Assembly: GCA_023055355.1 (NCBI GenBank)
Contig: JALJCS010000004.1
Span: 23,939,244-24,003,243 of the forward strand
Direction: 5' to 3'
Source: Agelaius tricolor
Taxonomy: Eukaryota > Chordata > Aves > Passeriformes > Icteridae
DNA length: 64,000 nucleotides
Made by a program: the position numbers and the translations under genes. Shown here in pieces: positions 30,101 to 42,457 of this stretch; the stretch's first letter is position 1; each line of letters begins with the position of its first letter. Below the pieces are notes generated by a model that was not told where the DNA came from, did no database searches, and was given only the letters and a program-made list of their open reading frames with translations.

Positions 30101-33100
30101 TGCTGAATTACATACAGATGTTTCAATAAATAGTTTACATTTATAACAAATGGGATCTTTTTTGGTTCTGATACACTTATAGTACAAGACAGTTCCAAAT
30201 ATAGCATTTATTTCACTATAGGAACTCTTACTTCTTAAGATTTTGTTGTTGTTGTTGCCATTACAAATGCTTTACTCTTTGATAAATTATACTCACAGCA
30301 ATGGTTAAAACCAAACACTCCATATTTCTAATTTGAAGCCCAAGTAAGCATAGAACAAAATCAATATGCATTCTAAATAAAAGTGAGGCAGAAATATTTT
30401 ATCTCTTCCAGTTTGGAAATATCAGGCTTTTGAAGCCCTGTTTAGTTCAATATTTTCATCTGTTTCAGCAAACAGTAAGAATTTTTATATTATCTGAGTT
30501 TGAGTAAATCATTTTTTTCAAATATGATTTCTTTCATCTCAGCAAAAATACTGATACATTACCTATATATCCAATATTCCAAATTCTCTGAAAGGTTCAT
30601 AGTAGCAGAAACATGCATTTTTGCAAGAAAAAACTGTGAAACTTTTAGCTACACCTCTATATGGTAGCATTTCAATTAATTTTCTCCCCGTACTTAGCTT
30701 CCTAAAGTTCTTTTTTTATGGTTCTTATATATAAGTATAATGTTTGTTTACTTGTTTGTGTATTTAAGTATAATATTTGTTTATTTACAGGAAGTGATAA
30801 AATTAGACTTCATGCTTATTACCTTGCTATCAAAGTTTTAGACTTTTAAAGACTTGTCCCAAATGGGACCAAATTTGCATTTACCACAGTACACCACCAT
30901 GGTCAGCATCTCTGATGGCACTGCTGAATTTTAAGAGAGTACATCTTGAATCCTAAGCTTTACATACACCCATTTTGAACTTACTTACCACATAAAGACT
31001 TAAACAATTTATAATGTTTAATCTTGTTTTCCTGCAAAAAGAATCAAATCCAGCAACCAAAAAAGAGGGGTAAGGAACTGGAAGGAATTACTAGATAGTT
31101 CTCTGTCATTTAACATAGAGACTCTTTTAGGGGAAGGTAGCAGCATAAAACTGACAGTGCCCTTTTTAACCCTGGCTATAGTGAACTGAGGACTTTCCTG
31201 CTGGAGAACAAGCCACTTTCAAGGCCATTCAGACTTGTGAACAGTTTTTAAACAGTCACACAGATACACATGATTCCATGCAATGGAAAGCATACTATCA
31301 TCATTTTTGAGTGATGCCAATGTGATTTTCAGACTTAAGTAAGTAATACTCAAAGCAATACAACTTGCAATATTCCCACTTAAAAAAAAAAAAAAGAAAT
31401 TAATGTTTCAAAGTTGTGTGATTACTATTTCTACCTCACATGGAAGAAAGATAGTTTGCATAAAGCAGGTGACCTCAAAAACATACTCAAACTAATCTGA
31501 ATTCACCCAGACTTACATAGTGCGTATGTTGTTGCTAAACTTCTTAAATAAAGGAATTAATCAAAAGATGTTAACAATGGAATCTATGTTACGACATTCC
31601 ATTAGAATGATACGTGACTCAAGACTCACTTTTATCAAGACTTTTTTTATATACCTAAACAATACAGTATTCACAGTCAGAAACACAGTTACTCTTCCAG
31701 GCTTAAACTGCACTCCTTAGTAAGATTTTTGAGTAACAGCCAAAGTGACAGCCACTGAGATGAAGTAAAAATTACAATTAAAAATTAATATTACAATTAA
31801 ATAACACTTACCAAAATCATAACCATCTGGAATCATGTTGTGGCTGGCAACTCCCTGTTTTAAGTTAACCTACACACGCAATGGAGTGAACAGTAAGTTG
31901 CATTTCTATTTCCAGATAAAGTTTTTAAAGTACAAAATATTGGCATTTTTAAACAGTTCTCAGATAATCCCTCTGACTCAAAGCAAAATTCAAAGTACTC
32001 ATTTATGTTTTTAACAGAATGATATGTCTGTATTTAGCTAATAAAAATCACTGAACAGTGGTAAGATGACTGTCAAGTGTCTAAATTGTGTTACTGGCAC
32101 AAGACTGGCTTTTTTAACTTTTTCAGATGAGCATTATACTTCCAGCACATAACATATACTGTTTTTAACATAACATGCCTTAACATATACTGTTTTTTCC
32201 TAAAAAAAGCTTTTAGTTACAAACAATTACCCAGGACATTGACATAAAAAGCATGTGAAGCATGTTCTCTGCTTCCCAGTTTCAACTAGAAGACTAGACA
32301 CACTATCTTACCAATGATTCTTCCCAACCACCGTGGTAGAACATCTCTGATTTCACATTCCAATAAGCAAAAAGGTTATCCAGTCGCACAAGCTGAAAAT
32401 ACAACAGAACATATGTATTGGTATCCACAAGTTTTAGATTAATAATTTGGATTTCACAAAGTCTGGATGAATAAAAATATTCAGAATGTTACTTTTGCTA
32501 TAGAGTCTACACAGTTACATGTTTTCTTGATCTTAGTTTCTGAAACTCTAACGCAGCTTGTTTTATTAGCAAGTCTTTCTTAGCATACTGTCTACACTGT
32601 ACCTTGTGGAACAACTTGGCAGTTTCATCATGTAAACACGGATTCCAATTCTTATCTGAGGTCTGAAATGAGAATTAAACAAAAATACTCCAGTATCTAT
32701 AATTCACCAACATGTTACAACTGAAACAAACTACAAAAAATGACAGTAACATCATCGTAATTAAATGCCATGGAAAATAATGGAATACTATCTTCTGATT
32801 TAAGATGATTAATGCATCACTTTAAGTGAAAGCTTGAAAAGGCTACTTCCTCCAAAAATATGTACATGTATGTACTCTGATAGGCTGCACACAAGAACCA
32901 AAGGTACTCTAAGATTCTGCTTTCATTATTGGAAACTTTTTTCCTTTACACCAGTAATATTTTTCGACAGGCTCTTTGGACAGAGATAAACAAGGGACAG
33001 AATTCATTTATAATTCTGGAAGCAATCAATTTTAGTTTGAGCCTAAAGAAGACCCTTTAATGTGCTAGGAATAAGCATTCACAAAACCAGCATTTCATTC

Positions 33101-36100
33101 AAGAAAGTATATTCACTTAGGACATATTTTCTTTAAAACTAGCAGTTAGACAGCAAAAACTACTGAATCAGAGCAACTCAGCAACCAACATACTGATCCT
33201 ACTACATGGTCTTCCTGAAAAAAATTGTGATTACTACTCTAAGCACCTTGTGCAGTTCACAGATCAAAAAAAAAATTAGCTCCAGTTGAGCTAAAAATAT
33301 GACATCTTTTTTTTTAATTTTTCCTTTCCCACCACTTCCTGTTATCAGGCAGTAACTTCCTTTCTTGGAGCTCAAGTCAGTTTCAGTAAAATATTCAGAA
33401 TGAACAGCCCAAATATAGTAAAGTGTATTGGAAACCATACCACTGTACATTGCTGATACTTACAGGTGTATTTTCCATTAGACAGTATGCTACCAGAAAG
33501 CACAACACACAAAAGCACAACTTCACCGATTGGTATATATTAACATGTTTTTCAGATAAAAAGTGAGAAATAACATTACCTGCAAACTTAGATTCTGAAG
33601 TGAAATCCCAAATGACAAGGGGTTATCACGATTTGTGATCTAATAGAACACAGGAAAAGACAAAAAAATAATTATTTCATACTCTATAAGCATATATTTG
33701 GCTAAGAATTTAAGTATCTTTACATTTTGTCCAAGCTTTTTTTCAGCTTGTTTGGGTTTTTTTATCAAACTAATAAAAGTCCACAACTTTACTAGTATTC
33801 TCGCAAGATAAAAAGCAACTAGAAGAAATCAGACAGGTTCCCAATTTCATGTTACAGTGCACAACCACTTATGGTAAGATATACAAAAGCACTTACATCA
33901 TCTTCATAGCGAATATGGATGTTGGAAATTTTCAGCTGAAGATTTTTGATGACCTGAGTAACAAGCTTTTCTACAAAAGTGTCTTGTTTCTCTTCTTTTA
34001 CTTTATCTATGTTAAAGGAAAACAATTTAATATTTTGTTTACATTCCAATATTTTTTTAATTAGACAAAACAATAACACAATACATTTAGCTTAAGTGTT
34101 TTCTATTATATTATACTCCAGTTGTATAGAAACATGTTTGCTCTGTATAATCTACAACACTTACATTCTCAGATCAGGTGGTTTCCTAACTTTACTAGCC
34201 GCAGAGCGAAGAATCAGGTAGTTCAAAGTATGACCAGCACCCACCAATACTCTAAGGGAGCAAGTCATACTTCTTGGAAGTACCAGAAGTTGAATTTAAA
34301 AAGATTAGAATTTGCATGTAATGAAGAACAAATTGTAACAAACCTTTCAAAATCTGTATTGGTAAAAATGCTTTGACACTGGAAACAAACTCTTTCTTAT
34401 GAAAGAGGAAAGAAAATGTCAGATGACATGTGATAAAAAAGCAGTATTTCAAAAGCCTAATTTATATCAGATCACATCAACGCTCAAAACTTTTTATTTT
34501 CAGAATGAATGCTGGTTCTGCAATACTGATGGCAATTATACCTAAAAAACCATAACTAATAGGTTTTTAAGCAACAAGGAAAAAACAAGAATCTAGAAGA
34601 CATTGACAAAATCTGCATCTTTCTGGATTAAAGTAAAGAAAGAAGCAGCATCACTTTCATTAGCTTTTCCCACCTTTACCTCGGTCAGCTATCTTCTGCT
34701 TTGCTTCTTCTATTCTCTGCAATTCCCTTTGTCTTGCTTCCAAGAACTGCTTGGCTTCTTTTTCAGCATCATATTTTATGGCTAAACACATAAAGTAAAA
34801 ATGCATAATACCAAAAAGCCTTATATATATTTTTTTTAAAGATACTGTTTCAAAAGCTGTAATTTTTATGTTTTTGTAACAGTTACATATAACAATTACA
34901 TAGCAAAAAAATTAGATTATGAAACCTATTATTCATTCCACCCCATTGTTTAACTGTAATTGCTGAAAGTATCTACTAAGAATAAAGCTCACAAACACAG
35001 TATAAACCCATTCCAGATAATTCTGAAACCCCACCAATCCACAGTCACTTCTTCCTATACATTAACTTACTGGCTGTGGGCACAATAAGCAAATAAACTC
35101 CATCAAGGACTGCCTCAACAGGTTGAGTATAAAGGTTTTGCCATGGAATCTGTAGGTTAAGTTGACCTACAAACACAAAAGAAAAAGGTTGAAGTATACA
35201 ATTAAATAGCTGGCTGGAAAAGAAATGCAAAGATAATTGATATTAAACACAAAATCTCTTTAACAATTATTATACGGGACAGAAATTACCCCAGTGCTCT
35301 TGAGGCAAAAGATGCCTCAGTTGAGTTGTATTTTCTTACACAATACACAAAAACTATGAGATGTTTTTCTGCGAGTAGAACTATCAAGTCTACAGACTTT
35401 CTTTATTTCCTTGAAATACATTCCTCCCTCTTAACAGCAATGTTTTCCTCCTTGAAAATCCACTGCAGCATCTTCAGAAATAAGAAAAGCACATGGGCAG
35501 CTCACACATCATCAGTCAGCTAAATACTAGGTTTTGTGAACACAGGGATCATGAGGTTAAGTTCCTCCCAAGTGCAAAGTTTAATAAAATACTAAATCAG
35601 TCACAGAAAACACATTATTCCAGGGTCGATTTAAAGGAAACATATGGCTTTAGACTTAGTTTAGTTTAAGAAACCACTTTTACAAGAAAACAAGAAAACT
35701 TTTAAAACTTTTAAAACTTTTACACTTCAACAAGAAAACTTTTTATTTTAGCAAAAACAAGGAAGGAAGGAGATGAAAAGGCAGGTGAAAGGTAAAAATC
35801 AGTTGTGGAGTCTTGTTAAGACAAGGAACAAGATCCAGTCCTGCCCAATTGCTCATCTTTGCTGTGTTGGGCTATTTTCTCATTAATATTGAGATGATTA
35901 AACAAGACTCCAGTATACTTTATTGAAAGGAGCTTCCTCAAAGTTTCTTTTCAGAAGAGACAACTTCAGAGTGCACAAAGTATACATATAAATCAACCAA
36001 CATATGGAAATTACTTGCTTAGGATGCCTAAAGCCACCTTCAAGGAAAGGTAGTACTTATAGAAACTCCTGCATGTGTACAAGATAAAATGAAACTTACT

Positions 36101-39100
36101 AATATGTCCTGCTTTAACTTTAAATGGCACATCCAACTGACTCTGAAAGAAAGAGGTTTAGAAAATTTAAGCTCAATTCAGCAACTTGTGATATGTTCCA
36201 ATGCAGGAAAAGGCATCATGATAACCTTAACAAACTTACCTGTCAACCAAAAAAAAAAAAAAGTCAGTATAATGGATAAGCAAGCATTTGGTTACCAATT
36301 TAGACTGTTATGCTATGTTAGGCTAAATACATTCCCAAAAACAAAGTTCTAGCTTCATGAGCTAAAGCAAAAACAAAGGTCTTTCAGTATTGCTCTTGAC
36401 CTAAGCACATTCCTTTAGCAATTGCTGAGAGCTCTCTTAGAGGGTAAAAAAATGTATACACTTTGCCCTTTAAATTTAATCTCAAATTAATCAAATAATC
36501 TATATAAGTGCAGAGAAAGCAAGTCAGTAAGCCTTCACTTAAAAGAAAGTGTGCTCTAAAATAAGAATTAAAAAATGCACAATAAACCCATTAAGCCCAT
36601 TAAACACAGAAAACATAGCTCAGGAATAATTTTTGCAAGTATTATTGTAATTTTCACTAGCTTACCAGTGCATTTTCTTTAATTTCCAGATTTTTCAGTG
36701 CTACAGCTCCTAAAAGAAAAGAAGCCAACAAGAAAAACTGGAATAAGCAAAGTAGTACACACTGCAAGTCCCAAAGTCTGAATCAGTGGGTTACAGAAGC
36801 CTAGAAGACAAGGGGCCTAATGTACATCTCAAACACAAATGAAGGACAGCAGTGGAGTCAACCAAGTTGGTAAGAACATGTCATGAGAAAGAATGGGATG
36901 TGGCAGGAAAAGGTAGCCATACAGACATAAGCCAGAACTCTTCTGGGACAAAGGTCTATGTTCTGGCTCCTGAAATAGAGCATAGATCAAGGAATGAGGT
37001 CAAGAAGTAGGCATAGACTGTCAACCTAAGTTAAATCCAGTATGGAGGGAAGATCTCTGACCCATTTCCAGAAAGGTCTAGAAGAACAAACTGCAAATGA
37101 TAACTCACTTGCACAGTAAACAAGCAAATTAGCTCCACAGCACAGAAATCTTAACTGTGTAAAGGTACCCAGAATCAAACCTGAACACACATGTGCCCCA
37201 GGACCCTGGACACTCCATCCGCTGCACTGATGCTGGAGTCAGGACTGCCAATGCTCCTTCCTTTCTTTCTCTGTACCACAATTTAATCTCTGTGTGTCTC
37301 TCCTCTCTTTCACCCATCCCTTATCCAAGACTTACTACCACGTGTTTATACTACAAGGGACTAATTTACACCAACTTCCACACTGTGTGTACAATTTATT
37401 AACAAGACTTCTTAAGTTTTTACAGACACACTAACTTCTGCTGTTCCTTTTTGACCACAGGTATCTACAAATTTTTGTTGCTCCTTCTCCTTCACAGTGG
37501 GGCACCCCAGTGGTCCATGACCTATGGCTTCCAAAACTTCCACTGTGGAGAGACCCACAGCCTGCATATCAAAAATCCATGAAAGATGATTGAGACCATG
37601 AAAGATGATTAATCATTTCACAAAATAATATCCAAGATTGTCTCATGGCACTTGCATGTCCATGAAAATAAACTAAAATTACTCAAAGTAAAGATGCTGG
37701 AAAATCCTGTCTCAATTTTGAAAGAACCCATTTTGAAATCTAAAGTTAGCCTCTTTTTCCTCAACCATCTGTTTCCTATCCTTGTAGAAATCTAGCAACA
37801 GTAAATGTGAGTGGAATTTTAGCCCTCAAAAGATGTTATTCTTGCCAGTTTTATTTATAGGCCTACAAAAATTCACAGGAAGTATTTCAGTAATCTAATT
37901 TTTAAGGAGAGAAATTCAGTATACTGTGAACAAAGAAAATTTAAATTGCAAGATCAGTTTTACAATATACTTTACATTAAACACTTTCCATAACAAAAGG
38001 AATACTTGCACCAGAAAACTCATAACTTAAACATGCACATAGTCCAATGAAATGTCTTCTGCAAAATCTACAAGAAGAATGGAGCTTCTGTGATGGTTAC
38101 TTTCAAACTAGTTGTATAGCATTAACACATGCACATGGAACAGACATCTGATACAGCTGAGCAGGGACATAAATGAGATTCCAGAAACCAGAAGCAGATT
38201 ACAGGCCTGGAAAGGAATACAACTTGAGGTTGCAAACAAAGATTGAATTGACCAAAAATACTTTTCCTTCAGGATGTATGTTAGAAATAGCAAAATGTAT
38301 GGGGAAATAGGAGCTCCAATTGCAAGAATATTCTTGCAGTTATATAGTGCTAATGGTAATCAACAACTGTTCAAAGTACCACCAATTTTGGGAAACTGGA
38401 CCCAAATCTCAAAAGTGTACACACCAGAAGAATTGGCTCAAGTTGTTGAACTGACATGGAAGAGCTGATCAGGTAAACTAATCCATCCATCCCATAGCAC
38501 TCACAAAGTACTATGAAGGTTTAAATGTTTTAATTTATTCATTGCAGCAATTTATAATCACTTTCCAGTAGAAGTGTATACATCTGACATGTGCTAACAT
38601 CAGCCTCTCCAGAGAAATACTACGTGCAAAAGGATGGCTTTTGACAGCTGATGCCACTCCTGTTAAGCCTTAAAATACACACACATTGCCAGGAACAACA
38701 GAAAAGGGAAAAAAAACAAAAAAAAACAAAGAAACAAAGAGAGCATTTCCAAAAGTAGTCTGTTAACTACTCTAGGAACTAGAACTATATAGTCTTCGAA
38801 GGCGATAACAAGGTGATAGTTTTATATACCATTGGTTCAACTCCATTCTAAATTTATTCCCTGATAAAGCTTACTCTGCTGAGAGCATATTAACACCAAA
38901 AAACCCCAGATTGCTTCTTCAAGAAGATATCATTAATTGTAATTGTATTCATGGCAAGTAGTTCTAATGGTATCCAGAGCAAAGGTTCAGGTTCGTAACC
39001 AAGTTACCAGGCATGAAGTGCAACTTCTGCAGGTCTGTTGCATCATGTTAAAAACATTCAGAAGGAAACTGTAAGGCTACATGAAACAGTTTAACTGGGT

Positions 39101-42100
39101 TGAGTTTCTTCATTTTCACTGATGGCTATGTAAACATTCCCTTCTCATTTATCAAGAGTCCAACACATGCCACAGTTCCGCAGAGGCACAATAACTCAAG
39201 CTACAATAATTTGGCCACCCAGATGCTTCCAAAAACAAAATACTGCAAAGTGAGTAAGGATTATTTTAAACATTTACAAACAATGTTTCATGATGGCAGA
39301 ACTATTTCTCATTTTATTTGAGCACATTATAATGGCAGATAATAAATAGATCAATCAATAATGTTTCAAACAGGAAGCTTTTGAAATTTCTACATTAAAT
39401 GCTGGGATTTGGAAGTGAGGTACATAATTCTTCACTGGTTTTGCTTATGATTTTACAATTTAAAAAAAATCACTTGGTTTTACAATCACATGATTTTACA
39501 ATCAAAAAGTTTGATATTTTACTTCAGAATCACCAGAAGAAATTAGTAGAACCCCAGGCATCTGAATTTCAATATAAAATTACTGAAACATGTTCACTAA
39601 AATATAAAAGTTTACTTACAAGAACCTTGTTATGGTCTGATCACAGCGAATAGACCATCAAAGCATACAAATGTCTACTAAAGAGGCACTAGATTTTGTG
39701 TATTGATATAATCTTTCTTTTTCCTATACTTGAGAGAGAGGCCAAGACACTGACTAAATATTCCTGCAGTAAATAGGAAATATTTCCAAAGCCACCACAC
39801 TCGCAAAGCTTGCAACCAACTCTGATGCTCAGGATTTGAAATGTAGTTATTGACCATGCCAGTATTCTCCTTCATTACCAAAATTTAGTCTCTACCACAT
39901 GTAGCCATTTCTCTTGCAATGAAATGTAGATCTAAGCACATTACCATAAACCTTTACCATTCTGTTGGGGATTGGAGGCAAAAAAACCAGAAGCCCCCAC
40001 AAAGAGAAGCAGGAAAACCAGGGAATAAATGCTAGTTACAGGATGTAAAACAGTTAATGAATTAGCCTTGGATTATTGACAGTAGATTTTAACTGCAAAA
40101 ATCAGAAAATACATCAAGATTTGATTATCAGTTTTGGTGATGGTTGGTTGGTTTTTTTTTGGCAGGGCTGGTGTCCCCCTGTTGGGAGCAACTAAATGTT
40201 TTGATGTCAGAAATGCATCCAATGCATGATTAAAAATGACCCAACTAAGCAACCTTAGAAACTGTATGTACAAGTAGTTGGAGTTGTATAAACACTTAGG
40301 GTTAAACATGCAGGCTGCAAGCCAAAACAATAACAAAATCCAGAACAGTTATAAATATCTACAGAAAAGTCTAGAATTTATTTAGGCTACTTTATAAAGC
40401 AAACTTTTAGATTTAGTGATCTCTGGACAATGTGAATAACTCAACAAAATAAAGCAGCTGTCAAAATTCTAGAAAAATAGCTTTATCATTTCAATTTTAG
40501 ATACTCAAAATAACTTCATTAATTTAAATGCATGGACTAACATCTACTACCAAGGATTCAGCTTGCAAAAAGAGATCTAGTAAACTACTTCACCAAAGAG
40601 GCCTAAGAGAAATTTTGTTATGGTCGTAAACAAAAGATAAAGGGGGGGAAGAAAATTAATCTACATAAAAATCCTGGAGATTTTACCTAATAGATCACTC
40701 TCTGCTGTCTTTAAATAAAAGGGCAGGGGAAGGAATGCAGACAAGAGAGAGAGGAAAGATCAGAAAATGCAAATACCTTAGCTAGTATCTGATCAGTATC
40801 CAACACTCCTGTTCAAATATTTCAACAAAATTTCTGCTTGTTTCCAAAAACATTGTCAGCTTGTGAATACCTCTGATCATTTAACACAAACAGCTGCTTT
40901 TGCTAGTCATTTCCCATTTCTGTTTGTGCTGTTAATTATTTCTGCTTAAGCATACCCTCTAGAGACAAGCTGCAAGCCTTTGAGGATCAGGGTCTGCTGA
41001 ATACCTCATCTATTGACATCTATTGTAAAATGGATCGTGAAAGACAGTAAAAACTACTAGACATTATGTATCCCTCAAATGAATTCAAATTACGGTTATG
41101 TAAGGGGAGGGGAGGAGGTTGTACCTGCTCTACCTAGACAGGGCAAAATAAACAAAAGTAGTTGTCCTTCACTATAATAATAGCTGTAGCCAAAAAAAAA
41201 AGTGTTTGTGTGCTCATAAACATGCCAATTATCTGCCTATATCATCTTACTAACACAGCTACCCCAAAAAGACACACCAGCTACTCAAATAATAAGTTGT
41301 GTTCAGGAAGACATGCTCGAGACATTACCTAACGTGCAAGTGTGCCAAGTCAACCAAAATTTAAGTTTTTTAAAGGGCAGTACAGAGGGTCTGACCAAAA
41401 CACTGAAAAATAGCATCATGAACTGTAATAAAACAATTGTTTGGTCTCTCAATACTGGATATGTCACTGGCATTTCACTTCTTGTCAAAGGTAACTGATA
41501 ACTGCATACATCTCACATTGCTGCAAGCATCTTTTCAAGTATTTTAACTTGACCAGGTCTAGAGCATTCAAAAATATCTAACTCACCTTTTGTTTATCTA
41601 AGCCAAGTACTTGTGCGCTTGTTAGCACAGTTCATTGAAACTATCTTTCTTAGTGAACACCAAAAAAAGAGGTTAAAGAACAGTGTCCTTCCCAGTATCG
41701 GCTATCCAATAGCTGTCTCTGATGGCTGCCTAACACAGTAGTCTTTATCTTGCTTCATATTAGTGGAGTTCCTTAGGCATATGATTTTTTCCCTTTTCAC
41801 TTTTTTCTAAGCCTTGGCTTTTCCAGTATTGGCTTTACACATTCAAATTAGCCTTTATACCTGTGTAGGCTGAGCTACCTTGAACTTTCTGCACTGCCTT
41901 TTATATTTCAGGTCATTCAGCTCTTGCAACATTCTCAGCCATTATTGTTTTCAGATAGCACATCTTTTATCAATATTGAGATAGTCCACATTTTTACCTT
42001 TCAATCTGAAGGGTTTTTAACAAGAAAAAAAAAATAAAATCACTACTGTAATTATTAATGTGTTCATGCATTTTCTGGAGCAGCATCATCAAACAACTTT

Positions 42101-42413
42101 ACGACACAGATTGAACATGGAACAGATTTAATAGTGCAGGATGAATTCCCTCATTTATCAAAACCAAGGTTAATATTAAGCATGATCATTAAAAGTCATT
42201 AATAAAGCTCTGAATTTACAGAGGTTGAAACTATGTAAAATTGGGTTTTATACATAGATTCAGTCTATGAACACGTTACTAGCCTTTATTCAAACAGGCT
42301 AGCTATTAAAAACCACAAGGCCACAATTTGCTCCCTACAGCCTTTTAATATAAACCACTCCGGGTTTTAATCATTCAGAGGCAAAAAAATACATGTCTTT
42401 TAAAATATAAGAT

Positions 42414-42457
<44 letters not shown>

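Larger units (their letters stand above)
29874..36665 (-). other. Introns 2-10, no identified elements
   Basis: These introns range from 210 bp (intron 8) to 1.9 kb (intron 10, 29874-31811). They are AT-rich with short A/T runs. A small direct repeat of AAAACTTTT sits at about 35695-35740. I saw no mobile element, RNA gene or extra exon. Confidence 0.7.
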